Below, in pieces: positions 53,651 to 63,120 of a stretch of DNA of 64,000 nucleotides. Below the pieces are notes generated by a model that was given only the letters and a program-made list of their open reading frames with translations, searched no databases and had not been told where the DNA came from. Positions within the stretch are counted from its first letter, which is position 1; every line of letters begins with the position of its first letter. The position numbers and the translations under genes are program-made. This DNA comes from Mangrovimonas sp. TPBH4 (lineage in GTDB: Bacteria > Bacteroidota > Bacteroidia > Flavobacteriales > Flavobacteriaceae). The DNA is taken from positions 62,001 to 126,000 of the forward strand of contig NZ_LBIO01000058.1 of the NCBI RefSeq assembly GCF_001280505.1, read 5' to 3'.

Positions 53651-54070
53651 TTAGTTGTTAGCTTTTTTTCTTTTTCGTTTGTTTTTTTTGTTCTTCTTAA
53701 TTTGCTCTTGTGGATGTTGAACAGCGTCCTGAACTTTTTGGATGGTTTCTTCGGTGCAGATGTCATTTAAATCTGCAAAATGAGTTCTATCAAGTTCGGC
53801 AAGTTTTTCCTTTAGGACATAACTTTCCAGTTGAGCTTGATAAAGCTCTTGCTTGGCATCATAATAGGAGTAGAGTTTTTGTTTGATAATGTGTTTTTGA
53901 AAGTCGTCAACTTCCAAACTGGCGACAAATTCTTGGATGAATCTGTCCATTTCCTCTTCCAATTTTTCTTTATAGCGCTCTATTTCTTTTTGTTGGCTTT
54001 CACTAGTTTGGGAATGTATTGTGGATGTTCCCAATATGAAGAGAAGAAAAAACAAAATTAACCTATGCAT
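53651..54070 (-). CDS. small secreted helical protein with basic tail
   Basis: Protein of 139 residues with a signal peptide (LILFFLLFILGTSTIHSQ). The mature part is helical and charged (QKEIERYKEKLEEEMDRFIQEFVASLEVDD) and ends with an extremely basic run (IKKNKKNKRKRKKANN). I do not recognise a family. Its stop lies two bases before the start of the receptor gene, so the pair is one transcription unit; a periplasmic partner of that receptor is a possible role. Confidence 0.78.
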   Translation of the reverse strand: MHRLILFFLLFILGTSTIHSQTSESQQKEIERYKEKLEEEMDRFIQEFVASLEVDDFQKHIIKQKLYSYYDAKQELYQAQLESYVLKEKLAELDRTHFADLNDICTEETIQKVQDAVQHPQEQIKKNKKNKRKRKKANN

Positions 54071-54162
54071 ATACCTCTATTTTTACGTGTTTGACCGCAA
54101 AAATAGCTTAAGGTTTAGCCGGCATAGGTTAAAGTTATGTTAAAGAAAACCTAAAGAAAGGC

Positions 54163-54504
54163 CTATAAAATGGTAAGGATTTTAGTAGCTGGCCTTCCAA
54201 TGACGGCCTTATTGTCTTTAATAACTATGGGCCGTTCAATTAGTTTTGGGTTGTTGGCCATAGCTGTAATGATGTCGTCATCGCTAAGGTCTTTTCCCTT
54301 GAATTCCGTTTTCCAAATAGCTTCATTTTTTCTGACAAGCTCAATAGGGCTGATACCTAAAAGCTTAACCAAATGAGCCACTTGGGATTTGTCAGGAGTG
54401 TCTTCAAGATATTTAATCACCTTAAATGGGGCTCCGTAAGTTTCTAAAATTTCGATTCCTTCTCTGGATTTGCTACATCTTGGGTTGTGATAAATCTCAA
54501 TCAT
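54163..54504 (-). CDS. arsC: ArsC/Spx-family arsenate reductase-like protein
   Basis: Thioredoxin-fold protein of 113 residues. The catalytic Cys10 is in HNPRCSKSREGIEIL, followed by the resolving region (PIELVRKNEAIWK) and the end RPIVIKDNKAVIGRPATKIL, all typical of glutaredoxin-dependent arsenate reductase ArsC. Without arsB or arsR nearby an actual role in arsenate detoxification is uncertain. It starts five bases after the prfB stop and is likely co-transcribed with it. Confidence 0.87.
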   Translation of the reverse strand: MIEIYHNPRCSKSREGIEILETYGAPFKVIKYLEDTPDKSQVAHLVKLLGISPIELVRKNEAIWKTEFKGKDLSDDDIITAMANNPKLIERPIVIKDNKAVIGRPATKILTIL

Positions 54505-54509
54505 GTTGT

Positions 54510-55617
54510 TTATAGGTTTTCTGGAGCTTCCTGTTGCCCCATCATCATTAAATATGCTTTTAAAAATGGTTCGATATCTCCATCCATAACAGTATCAACA
54601 TTCCCGGTTTCGTGTGCTGTTCGCACATCTTTTACCAGTTTGTAGGGATGCATGACGTAATTTCTAATTTGGCTTCCCCATTCAATTTTCATTTTACTGG
54701 CCTCAATGTCCTCGCGTTGATCCATTTGTTTTTGCAACTCAATTTCGTAAAGTTGAGATTTCAACATCTGAAGCGCTCTTGCACGGTTGTCATGCTGAGA
54801 ACGTGTTTCGGAGCAAGAAATTTGAATACCTGTGGGCTTATGGACCAATTGTACTTTGGTTTCTACCTTGTTAACATTTTGTCCTCCAGCACCACTGGAT
54901 CTAGCTGTTGTAATTTCAATATCGGCGGGGTTAATCTCAATTTCAATGGTGTCATCGACCAACGGATAAACGTATACGGATGCAAAACTAGTATGCCTTT
55001 TGGCGTTACTATCAAAAGGAGAGATGCGAACTAAACGATGCACCCCATTTTCACCTTTTAACCAACCAAAGGCAAAATCACCTTCAATTTCCAAGGTTAC
55101 GGTTTTAATTCCGGCTACATCACCTTCCTGAAAGTTCAGTTCCTTTACTTTGAACCCGTTTTTTTCGGCGTACATTAAGTACATGCGCATAAGCATGCTT
55201 GCCCAATCACAGGATTCAGTTCCCCCTGCGCCCGCAGTAATTTGCAATACGGCGCTTAAGCTGTCTCCTTCATCCGATAGCATGTTTTTGAACTCCAAGC
55301 GTTCAATAAGCTCTAAAGCTGAAGCATATTGAGCGTCGACTTCTTCTGCAGAAACATCATCGGCTTTATAGAATTCGTAAAGGACTTCTAAATCTTCAAC
55401 TAGTGTTTTTGAAGTGTTGTAGTCTTCAACCCATTTTTTCTTCTCCCTAAGGGATTTCATAACCAATTCGGCTTGTTTGGAGTCGTTCCAGAAATTGGGA
55501 TCGAATGTTTTTTCTTCTTCGTTAGAAATTTCGATTAGTTTGGCATCAATGTCAAAGATACCTCCTCAACGCTCCCAGGCGTTCTACAAGATCTTTTATT
55601 TGATCGGATGTAGTCAT
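54510..55617 (-). CDS. prfB: peptide chain release factor 2, with programmed +1 frameshift
   Basis: RF2 recognises UGA and UAA stop codons. The gene is in two frames on the minus strand: 55617-55555 encodes 21 residues (start ATG at 55617; [21 protein letters not shown]) and runs into an in-frame TGA at 55554-55552, then translation shifts +1 and continues in the main frame from 55553, giving about 368 residues. The main part has GGQ in [12 protein letters not shown], the codon-recognition region with [12 protein letters not shown] and the coiled N-terminus ([19 protein letters not shown]). The shift lets the cell autoregulate RF2. It precedes arsC. Confidence 0.95.
55551..55566 (-). promoter_or_regulatory. 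prfB programmed frameshift site
   Basis: On the minus strand the sequence is AGGAGG TAT CTT TGA C. The Shine-Dalgarno-like AGGAGG at 55566-55561 lies just before the slippery CTT and the UGA stop, as in other bacteria (AGGGGG TAT CTT TGA C). When RF2 is scarce the ribosome slips one base at CTT TGA. Confidence 0.95.
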
Positions 55618-55679
55618 AAAGATTAATTTTTTCTCAAAAATAATACACATTTTTGAAATGACTAAACCTTTGGAAGTAT

Positions 55680-56531
55680 TTATTGTTCGTAGGTGACTTC
55701 TACGGAATGTTGAGTCTCGTTTTTTCCGGTAGAATAGATGACACCTTTAATTGGAGAACAGTCGTTGTAATCTTTTCCGTGTGAAACCTTTATATGGTTG
55801 TGGTCGGCCAAAATATCGTTTGCAGGATCAAATCCTACCCATCCAATCCCAGGAATAAAAGTTTCTGCCCAGGCATGCATTTGCGAATCCCCAAAAAAGC
55901 CATCTCCTTGATGCAGGTACCCTGAAACATATCTTGCAGGAATGTTATTTTCGCGTGCAACCGCGATAAATAAATGGGTAAAATCCTGACAAACCCCATG
56001 CCGATTTTCTATAACCTCGCTAAGTATGGTCCCTGTATGTGTAACGCCTGTTTTAAAATATAGATAAAGATAGGTCCAATGATTTAGGGCTATAAGATTA
56101 TCCATTAAAGATTTTGAAGTGTCGAAAGTATGGATGGCTTTGTTTTTTGAAGGCAGTTTGGTGAGTTTTGTAGAAGTTAGGAATGATTCGTGTTCTACCT
56201 TAAACTCTAAAGTATTGATAGCTTCAAATTCTTGTGAAGGCTCCATTTTAGTAGCGAATTGAAACGGATTGATTTCTTCTTTGGTCAATTTAAATTCCGC
56301 TTCAAACTGAATAGTTTCAAAGGGTTGCTTACAATGAATTCTAGCCGTTTGAAAGTTGTAACCGCTGATGGATTTTTCAATTCGAGCATTCACGGACGTT
56401 TTAAAATCACTGGATAACAACTTTTGGGAAACATTGTTTTCAGGAATGATCATAAATTGCCAATACGCCTCAAAAACTGGGTTTTCGTAAGTGTTATTGG
56501 ACTTATATTTAATGGTGTAGTCAAATGCCAT
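55680..56531 (-). CDS. transglutaminase-like domain protein
   Basis: Protein of 283 residues from the ATG at 56531. The N-terminal half is a beta-rich domain (FDYTIKYKSNNTYENPVFEAYW) of the bacterial transglutaminase N-terminal type; the second half is a papain-fold transglutaminase core with Cys in RHGVCQDFTHLFI, His in MHAWAETF and Asp in GFDPANDI, so the catalytic triad is complete. No signal peptide. It is part of a conserved trio with the alpha-E and circularly permuted ATP-grasp genes; the joint pathway is unresolved, with peptide-type bond formation or processing predicted. Confidence 0.9.
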   Translation of the reverse strand: MAFDYTIKYKSNNTYENPVFEAYWQFMIIPENNVSQKLLSSDFKTSVNARIEKSISGYNFQTARIHCKQPFETIQFEAEFKLTKEEINPFQFATKMEPSQEFEAINTLEFKVEHESFLTSTKLTKLPSKNKAIHTFDTSKSLMDNLIALNHWTYLYLYFKTGVTHTGTILSEVIENRHGVCQDFTHLFIAVARENNIPARYVSGYLHQGDGFFGDSQMHAWAETFIPGIGWVGFDPANDILADHNHIKVSHGKDYNDCSPIKGVIYSTGKNETQHSVEVTYEQ

Positions 56532-56594
56532 GTCTTCAATAAAATAGGGATGCAAAAATAATCTATTGCGACTAACAGTTTGAGTTAAAAAACG

Positions 56595-57539
56595 TTAATA
56601 GTTGAAGTATTCATAATCTAATTTTGTAGATATATCCATGAGACCTTGTAATGTATTTTCTATAAACAACGCAACATTGGTTTCAATTTCTTCAATGGTT
56701 TTGAACTCATAATCGGCTCGCATTTTTCCTATAAGAAATGCCGCCGAAGTCTTATCTCTTACTTTAATGGCATCCACTGTGGTGATATGGTTTCTTATTT
56801 GGTTTAAGGAGTTCATCACGGACCTTGGGCAGTTGGGATTTAATAGTAGAAATTCTAAGGTAGATTGTTGGTTTGGTGTCTTTTTGTAGAACCTTCTGTT
56901 CATGTCGTAAGATTCGCAGCATTTCAAAAGGGTAGTCCACTCAAAGCTGTTTTCAATGGGCTTGGAATAGCCGCCTAAAGCTTTTTGGGCATCTTCATAT
57001 TTGGTTTTTATGATTCGGATAATTTGAGTAGCCCGTTCAATGTTGATACCTAAGAGTACCAAGGCATAGACTTCATCATGAAGTAAGGTACTACGGATTC
57101 GTCCCCTTAAAATGGAGGTTTGTTCGGTAACGTGGGTTGTGAAGTCATGTAGTCCACTTTTAATCAAAACATCCTGTGGATAGTCCTTCATATAGTGGTA
57201 GAATTTATTGATGGATTCATAAAATTCAGTGGACATGGAATCCCGCGAAGTATTGGCATTTTCTCTTGCAAATTTGATACAATTAAAAATGGAATAGGTC
57301 TTTTCTGGGTTGAGCCCAACATTGTAAATGATCGCTTCTTCTTTAAGATCCTTTTCCTTTTTTGGAGCATCTCCTACCATTGTGGCAATAGAATTCAGTA
57401 CAAATGGTCTGGATTGCGACAATTTATTTGGGGCGTCCAAAGATGAAAAATAGTTGACGTTCATAAAGCGTGCCGTATGTTCTGCACGTTCAATATAGCG
57501 TCCCATCCAAAAAAGATTATTGGCTACTCTTGCTAGCAT
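56595..57539 (-). CDS. alpha-E domain protein (DUF403)
   Basis: Helical protein of 314 residues of the alpha-E family: MLARVANNLFWMGRYIERAEHTARFM at the start is the signature, with INIERATQIIRI and a helix-rich remainder. It always accompanies a circularly permuted ATP-grasp protein and a transglutaminase, as here. Its start lies six bases after the stop of the ATP-grasp gene; the transglutaminase gene follows it. Biochemical role unknown. Confidence 0.92.
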   Translation of the reverse strand: MLARVANNLFWMGRYIERAEHTARFMNVNYFSSLDAPNKLSQSRPFVLNSIATMVGDAPKKEKDLKEEAIIYNVGLNPEKTYSIFNCIKFARENANTSRDSMSTEFYESINKFYHYMKDYPQDVLIKSGLHDFTTHVTEQTSILRGRIRSTLLHDEVYALVLLGINIERATQIIRIIKTKYEDAQKALGGYSKPIENSFEWTTLLKCCESYDMNRRFYKKTPNQQSTLEFLLLNPNCPRSVMNSLNQIRNHITTVDAIKVRDKTSAAFLIGKMRADYEFKTIEEIETNVALFIENTLQGLMDISTKLDYEYFNY

Positions 57540-57545
57540 AGAATA

Positions 57546-59012
57546 TTATTTTTTTAAAACCCAAGTGTCTTTGGAGCCTCCTCCTTGAGAGGAATTAACG
57601 ATTAAATTGCCTCTTTGTAAAGCCACACGTGTTAAGCCTCCCTTTAGCACAAATTCTTTGTTGTTGCCCAACAGTGTAAAGGTTCTCAAGTCGATATGGC
57701 GTTGCTCAAACGAATCGGAATCCTCAATATAAGTGGCATGCACCGAAAGAGACATAATGGGTTGAGCAATGTATTTTCTAGGATTTTCTTTAACCACTTT
57801 TTTAACGTCTTCAATTTCTTTCTTGGTTAATTTATTTCCAATAGAAATGCCATAACCCCCAGCTTCGTCTACAGGTTTTACTACCAATTTATCTACATTT
57901 TCCAAAACATACTTTAAATCGTCAGGGCGACTGCAATGGTAGGTGTGTACATTGTTAAGGATGGGTTTCTCACCAAGATAGAATTTGATGATTTCCGGCA
58001 TATAGGTGTAAATGGCCTTATCGTCGGCAACGCCTGTTCCTGGAGCATTTACCAAACTTACATTGCCTTTTTTGTAGGCTGCAAACAGCCCGGGCACGCC
58101 AATGGCCGAGTCCTGCCTGAATTCCAAAGGATCTAAAAAGCCATCGTCAATTCTACGATAGATGACATCTACTTTTTTAGGGCCTGTAATGGTTTTCATG
58201 TACACAAAATCGTTTTCCACAAACAAATCCCTACCTTCTACCAGTTCTATTCCCATGGTTTTGGCTAGGTATGAATGCTCATAATAAGCCGAGTTGTAAA
58301 TCCCCGGAGTAATTACCGCACAGGTTGGAATATCCACACCGGGAGGTTTTACAGATTCCATGATTTCCAATAAATTTTCGGCGTAATTGGTAACATTATG
58401 GATTTGGTAGTGGTTGAACACTCCAAATAACGCGCGCTTTAGGGCATTTCGGTTACATATTACATAGCTTACACCGGAAGGGCACCTGATATTGTCTTCA
58501 AGGACATAGTATTTGCCGTCTGAATGTTTGATAAGATCGGTTCCTGAAATATGATTGTAAATGCCGCCCGGTGGATTCAAACCTTGCATTTGCCTTAAAT
58601 AATTGGCAGACGAGCTAATAAGCTCCATAGGTATGATTCCTGCTTTAATTATTTGCTTGTCATGGTACAAATCCCAAAGGAAGGCGTTGAGCGCCTTACT
58701 ACGTTGCAAGGCTCCTTTTTCAATGGTTTTCCATTCTTTGGCTTCAATGATCCTTGGAAATAAATCGAAAGGAAAAATTTTTTCTTGGGCTTCAGAATCC
58801 CGATAGACCTGAAAGGTAATACCTTGGTTGAAAAAGGCCGCTTTAGCCTTTTCATTTAGAGCTGCATAATCTGAGTTGGAATGGTCTCTGTAAAGCTCGA
58901 ATATTTTCTTGTATGTTTTTCGAACCTTTTTGTTATCATCAAAAATTTCGTCAAAAAGATTTTCGTTTTTGATATACGAAGAAAATAAGGGATTTGTTAT
59001 TTTCGATTTCAT
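57546..59012 (-). CDS. circularly permuted type 2 ATP-grasp protein
   Basis: Protein of 488 residues in the CP_ATPgrasp_2 family: SDGKYYVLEDNIRCPSGVSYVICNR, GLFAAYKKGNVSLVNAPGTGVADDKAIY and KLVVKPVDEAGGYGISIGNKLTK contain the ATP- and metal-binding residues, followed by RTFTLLGNNKEFVLKGGLTRVALQ. Family members are predicted peptide ligases. It is the first gene of the three-gene unit that continues with alpha-E and transglutaminase genes. Confidence 0.93.
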   Translation of the reverse strand: MKSKITNPLFSSYIKNENLFDEIFDDNKKVRKTYKKIFELYRDHSNSDYAALNEKAKAAFFNQGITFQVYRDSEAQEKIFPFDLFPRIIEAKEWKTIEKGALQRSKALNAFLWDLYHDKQIIKAGIIPMELISSSANYLRQMQGLNPPGGIYNHISGTDLIKHSDGKYYVLEDNIRCPSGVSYVICNRNALKRALFGVFNHYQIHNVTNYAENLLEIMESVKPPGVDIPTCAVITPGIYNSAYYEHSYLAKTMGIELVEGRDLFVENDFVYMKTITGPKKVDVIYRRIDDGFLDPLEFRQDSAIGVPGLFAAYKKGNVSLVNAPGTGVADDKAIYTYMPEIIKFYLGEKPILNNVHTYHCSRPDDLKYVLENVDKLVVKPVDEAGGYGISIGNKLTKKEIEDVKKVVKENPRKYIAQPIMSLSVHATYIEDSDSFEQRHIDLRTFTLLGNNKEFVLKGGLTRVALQRGNLIVNSSQGGGSKDTWVLKK

Positions 59013-59243
59013 TCTGAACAGATTTTCTCTAAAATAATGATAAGTATTAACTTAAATAGGTGTAAAAATTAAATAATTACTATATAAATATGGTGTTTTT
59101 GCAATTATTTGATGATTTATCAATAAAATAACAAAAAGCAATGTAAAAGCAAATTTGTCATGATTTTTGGTCCACAGCATTTTTAAGAGTTAATTTGAAT
59201 AAGCCATTTAATTAGTTAGTTTTATAGACCTAATGTTCTCTCT

Positions 59244-61649
59244 ATGAAAAAGCAAGTAGCGCAACTTCTATTGTTATTGATTGCCACTCCATTATTTTCC
59301 CAAGTTTTGGAAGGGAAGCAATTGAAACCTTATAAGGGATTTTTCAATTTTTACTACGAGGAATCTGATGACAAAATTTATTTGGAAGTTGATAAGTTGG
59401 ATTCTGAATTTCTGTATGTGAATTCCCTTGCCACAGGAGTTGGTTCTAATGATATTGGTTTGGATAGGGGGCAGTTGGGAGACAATAGAGTAGTGAGTTT
59501 TACCAAGGCAGGAAACAAACTATTGTTGGTACAACGCAATATGGATTACAGGGCCAATACAGACAACAAGCTTGAAAAGAAAAGTATAGAGCAAGCCTTT
59601 GCTAAATCCGTACTTTTTGGATTTAAAATTGAAAAGGAGAATAATGGAGCTTACATCATCGATTTAACACCATTTTTATTGGAGGATAGGCACTTGGTTA
59701 GTAATACTCTGAAACGCGCTAAAGAAGGAAACTACAAGGTGGATTTAAGTAAAAGTGCATTGTCATTGGAACGCACAAAAGCTTTTCCTAAAAATGTAGA
59801 ATTTGAAGCTTTGTTGACCTTCTCGGGAGAGCCTTCGGGAACTAGGTTGAGGACCGTTACCCCAACACCATCACTAGTGAGTGTCATTCAGCATCATTCT
59901 TTTGTGGAATTGCCAGATGATGGTTATCAACCAAGAGCTTTTGATCCTAGAAGTGGGGCGATTTCCATTTCCTATTTGGATTATGCCACACCAATTCAAG
60001 AGCCTATAAAAAAACACTTCATCACTAGACATCGCTTGGAAAAGCAGTTTCCCAGCCAAAAGGTAAGTGAGGTTAAAGAACCTATAGTTTATTATTTGGA
60101 TCCAGGAACCCCAGAACCTGTGCGTTCAGCTTTATTGGAAGGTGCCAGTTGGTGGAATGAAGCGTTTGAAGAGGCCGGTTTTAAAAATGCTTTTCAAGTG
60201 AAAATGTTGTCAAAGGATGCCGATCCTATGGACTGTAGATATAACGTTATTCAATGGGTGCATCGATCAACTCGTGGTTGGAGTTACGGTAGTAGCGTAA
60301 TTGATCCTAGAACGGGGGAAATCATCAAAGGACATGTGAGTTTGGGGAGTTTAAGGATTCGTCAGGATTTTATGATTGCCCAAGCTTTATTGAATCAGCC
60401 ATTTGCCAAAAGCGATGACAATTACCAGCCAATGTTGGAAATGGCCTTGGCGAGAATTAGGCAGTTGAGTGCTCACGAAGTTGGGCATACCCTAGGCTTT
60501 GCTCATAATTTTGCGGCCAGTACCAATGATAGGGCTTCGGTAATGGATTATCCGCATCCGCTACTTGAGCTACAAGGAAAAAATATCGATGTAACTAATG
60601 CCTATGCCACAGGAATAGGAAAATGGGATAAAGTTACGGTTGACTATAGCTATTCTGAATTTCCTAAGGGCACAAATGAAACCGAAGCTTTAAATACTAT
60701 CTTAGATCAGGCCCAAAGGGAAGGCCTTCGTTTTATCACCGATGCCGATGCAAGGCCCCAAGGAGGCGCTCATATTTTGGCGCATTTGTGGGATAACGGA
60801 GAAAATGCTTCTGAAGAATTAAATCGAGTGATGAAGGTTAGGGAACAAGCCATAGCCAATTTTTCAGTGGATAATATTCGAACTTACGAACCCTATTCAG
60901 TTTTGGAAGATGTGTTTGTGCCGCTGTATTTTTTTCATCGGTATCAAACTGAAGCTAATGTAAAAATAGTAGGTGGATTGGATTATAATTATGCTGTAAA
61001 AGGAGATGGACAACTCACTACAAAAATGATAGAAGCCAAAGTACAAAAGGAGGCTTTAAAGGCTGTTTTAGGAACATTGTCTGCAGAGCATTTGGCTATT
61101 CCGAAGGATAAATTGGAATTATTTCCGCCAAGAGCATTTCAATATAATAGAGGTCGCGAATCCTTTTCAGGAAAGGCAGGTGTGGCTTTCGATCCTTTTA
61201 GTGCCGCAGCCACCTCAAGTGATATGACCTTAAAATTATTATTGCATCCGGAAAGAGCCAATAGAGTAGTGACGCAAAAGAGCTTGGATAAAAATCAAAT
61301 TGGGCTAGAAGACGTTTTAAATGAATTGATTGAAAAGTCGTTTCATCAATCTTATAATGATGGATATTTAAACGAGGTCCAGCAGATGGTAAACGTGAAT
61401 GTTTTAAAATATATAATGAATTTAGCTGTTACTGAAAAGGCCTATTTTCAAGTAAATGCCATAGCCAATGATGCTTTGGAGGCTATTTCTGCAGAACTCG
61501 AGAAAAGCAAAAACAAGTATGCAGCGCATTACAATAGGTTAATTGCTGAATTCAATAAGGAACCTAAGGAATTTGAGCTTGAAGATGCGCCTAAAATCCC
61601 AGATGGTTCACCTATTGGAACAGATATGTGTAATTATGTTTTAGATTAA
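59244..61649 (+). CDS. secreted zinc-dependent metalloprotease (DUF5117/DUF5118 type)
   Basis: Large exported metalloprotease of 801 residues. A signal peptide (VAQLLLLLIATPLFSQ) is followed by a domain of unknown function (GKQLKPYKGFFNFYYEESDDKIYLEVD), then the catalytic domain with LSAHEVGHTLGFAHNFAAS, a full HExxHxxGxxH metzincin-like zinc site, and ATSVMDYP-like Met-turn equivalent (RASVMDYPHPLL). PHPLLELQGKNIDVTNAYATGIGKWD and the C-terminal helical part match the DUF5117 group common in Bacteroidota. Probably periplasmic or surface; substrate unknown. The next gene begins one base after its stop. Confidence 0.9.
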   Translation: MKKQVAQLLLLLIATPLFSQVLEGKQLKPYKGFFNFYYEESDDKIYLEVDKLDSEFLYVNSLATGVGSNDIGLDRGQLGDNRVVSFTKAGNKLLLVQRNMDYRANTDNKLEKKSIEQAFAKSVLFGFKIEKENNGAYIIDLTPFLLEDRHLVSNTLKRAKEGNYKVDLSKSALSLERTKAFPKNVEFEALLTFSGEPSGTRLRTVTPTPSLVSVIQHHSFVELPDDGYQPRAFDPRSGAISISYLDYATPIQEPIKKHFITRHRLEKQFPSQKVSEVKEPIVYYLDPGTPEPVRSALLEGASWWNEAFEEAGFKNAFQVKMLSKDADPMDCRYNVIQWVHRSTRGWSYGSSVIDPRTGEIIKGHVSLGSLRIRQDFMIAQALLNQPFAKSDDNYQPMLEMALARIRQLSAHEVGHTLGFAHNFAASTNDRASVMDYPHPLLELQGKNIDVTNAYATGIGKWDKVTVDYSYSEFPKGTNETEALNTILDQAQREGLRFITDADARPQGGAHILAHLWDNGENASEELNRVMKVREQAIANFSVDNIRTYEPYSVLEDVFVPLYFFHRYQTEANVKIVGGLDYNYAVKGDGQLTTKMIEAKVQKEALKAVLGTLSAEHLAIPKDKLELFPPRAFQYNRGRESFSGKAGVAFDPFSAAATSSDMTLKLLLHPERANRVVTQKSLDKNQIGLEDVLNELIEKSFHQSYNDGYLNEVQQMVNVNVLKYIMNLAVTEKAYFQVNAIANDALEAISAELEKSKNKYAAHYNRLIAEFNKEPKEFELEDAPKIPDGSPIGTDMCNYVLD

Positions 61650-61650
61650 T

Positions 61651-62673
61651 ATGACAATAGATTTAAGAAGTGATACCGTAACGAAACCAACTCCTGAAAT
61701 GATGGAGGCCATGATGGCAGCTAAACTGGGGGATGATGTGTTTAGGGAAGACCCTACAGTCCTGGAATTGGAGGAACGGATAGCAAGTATGTTTGGTAAA
61801 GCAAGTGCTTTGTTTTTTCCTTCGGGAAGTATGGCAAATCAAGTGGCCATAAAATTGCATACCAATCCAAGCGAACAGGTTATCTGCGATAAATACGCCC
61901 ATATTTATAATTATGAGGCGGGAGGGGCCTCGTTTCACAGTGGTGTGTCCTGCAAATTAATTGACGGGCATAGAGGCATGTTTACGGCCAATCAGGTTAA
62001 GGAAGCTATCAATCCGCCGCAATATTATTACAGTCATACCTCATTAGTGGAAATTGAAAATACAACGAATAAAGGTGGTGGAGCTTGTTGGGATTTTAAG
62101 GAATTGGATAGCATTAAGAAAATTTGCAAAAACAATCAGTTAGGCTATCATTTGGATGGTGCTAGATTGTGGAATGCTTTAGTGGCAAAAAAGGAAAGTA
62201 CTCAGCAATATGGAGAATTGTTCGATACCATTTCGGTGTGTTTGAGCAAAGGTTTGGGCTGTCCTGTAGGTTCTGTGTTGATTGGCGATGCGGATATCAT
62301 GGAACAGGCCATCCGATACAGAAAACTTTTTGGTGGAAATATGCGTCAGATTGGTTTTCTAGCGGCAGCTGGACTTTATGCCTTAGATTATCATATTGAA
62401 AGACTTCAAGAAGATCATGACAAAGCCAAGGAAATTGGAGCTGTTTTAAAGGAACTACCGGTTATCAAAAGTGTTGAGCCTATTGAAACCAATATTGTGA
62501 TTTTTGAGTTGAATCCAGACGTTGAAGAGGAGGTGTTTTTAAATATTCTTAAAGATAAAAACATCCATATAATTGGAATGGGAGGGGGCAAACTAAGAAT
62601 AGTCACACATTTGGATTATACCTCGCAAATGCATGACTATTTTTTATCGAGTTTAAAAACCTTGAAATTTTAA
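61651..62673 (+). CDS. ltaE: low-specificity L-threonine aldolase
   Basis: PLP enzyme that splits L-threonine/L-allo-threonine to glycine and acetaldehyde, 340 residues. IDLRSDTVTKPTPEMMEAM and GDDVFREDPTVLELE at the start are family hallmarks. The PLP-binding Lys200 is in CLSKGLGCPVGSVL, and Asp169 in LDGARLWNA interacts with the cofactor ring. It starts one base after the metalloprotease stop and is probably transcribed with it, without an obvious functional link. Confidence 0.92.
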   Translation: MTIDLRSDTVTKPTPEMMEAMMAAKLGDDVFREDPTVLELEERIASMFGKASALFFPSGSMANQVAIKLHTNPSEQVICDKYAHIYNYEAGGASFHSGVSCKLIDGHRGMFTANQVKEAINPPQYYYSHTSLVEIENTTNKGGGACWDFKELDSIKKICKNNQLGYHLDGARLWNALVAKKESTQQYGELFDTISVCLSKGLGCPVGSVLIGDADIMEQAIRYRKLFGGNMRQIGFLAAAGLYALDYHIERLQEDHDKAKEIGAVLKELPVIKSVEPIETNIVIFELNPDVEEEVFLNILKDKNIHIIGMGGGKLRIVTHLDYTSQMHDYFLSSLKTLKF

Positions 62674-62674
62674 C

Positions 62675-62998
62675 TTATTTGAACATGTCCATTCCAGGAA
62701 TGTTTGGCATTCCTTCTTTAGCTACAGCAGCAATTTCGGTTTCGTTAACCGTTGTGGCCCGTTCGATGGCTTTGTTAAGGGTTAATAGTAAATAATCCTC
62801 CAACATTTCTTTGTCCTCAAGCAATTCATCGTCAATGGAAATGGATTTTATGGTTCTGTTGGCGGTGATGGTAACTTTCAATTTATTGTCGTTACTGGCC
62901 TCGTCAATTAATACTGTATTTAGGCGCTCTTTAGTGGCTTCAACTTTCTTTTGGGCTTCCTGTAATTTGTTCATCATGCCCATCATATCTCCAAACAT
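62675..62998 (-). CDS. ybaB: YbaB/EbfC nucleoid-associated protein
   Basis: DNA-binding protein of 107 residues from the ATG at 62998 ([20 protein letters not shown]), preferred over an upstream TTG because [11 protein letters not shown] is the family N-terminus. The rest follows the usual design: helix, beta ([19 protein letters not shown]), helix, and a Gly/Met/Pro-rich tail ([11 protein letters not shown]). EbfC-type proteins bind DNA as dimers and influence nucleoid organisation. The stop codon is one base from that of the convergent threonine aldolase gene, with no terminator between. Confidence 0.92.
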   Translation of the reverse strand: MFGDMMGMMNKLQEAQKKVEATKERLNTVLIDEASNDNKLKVTITANRTIKSISIDDELLEDKEMLEDYLLLTLNKAIERATTVNETEIAAVAKEGMPNIPGMDMFK

Positions 62999-63090
62999 AA
63001 TTTTCAATTTTATGGTTCTATGCAAAATTACCAAATATGTTCAAAAAAAGCATTAATATTAAGTTAACAGCCAAATTGTAATTAAAACCC

Positions 63091-63098
63091 TATTTTTG
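63091..63098 (+). promoter_or_regulatory. -7 box for the oligopeptidase gene
   Basis: TATTTTTG matches TAnnTTTG, 23 bases before the ATG at 63121. A TTG at 63076 is too close to act as a normal -33 box. Confidence 0.42.
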
Positions 63099-63120
63099 CA
63101 CACTTCAAAATTTAAACTGA

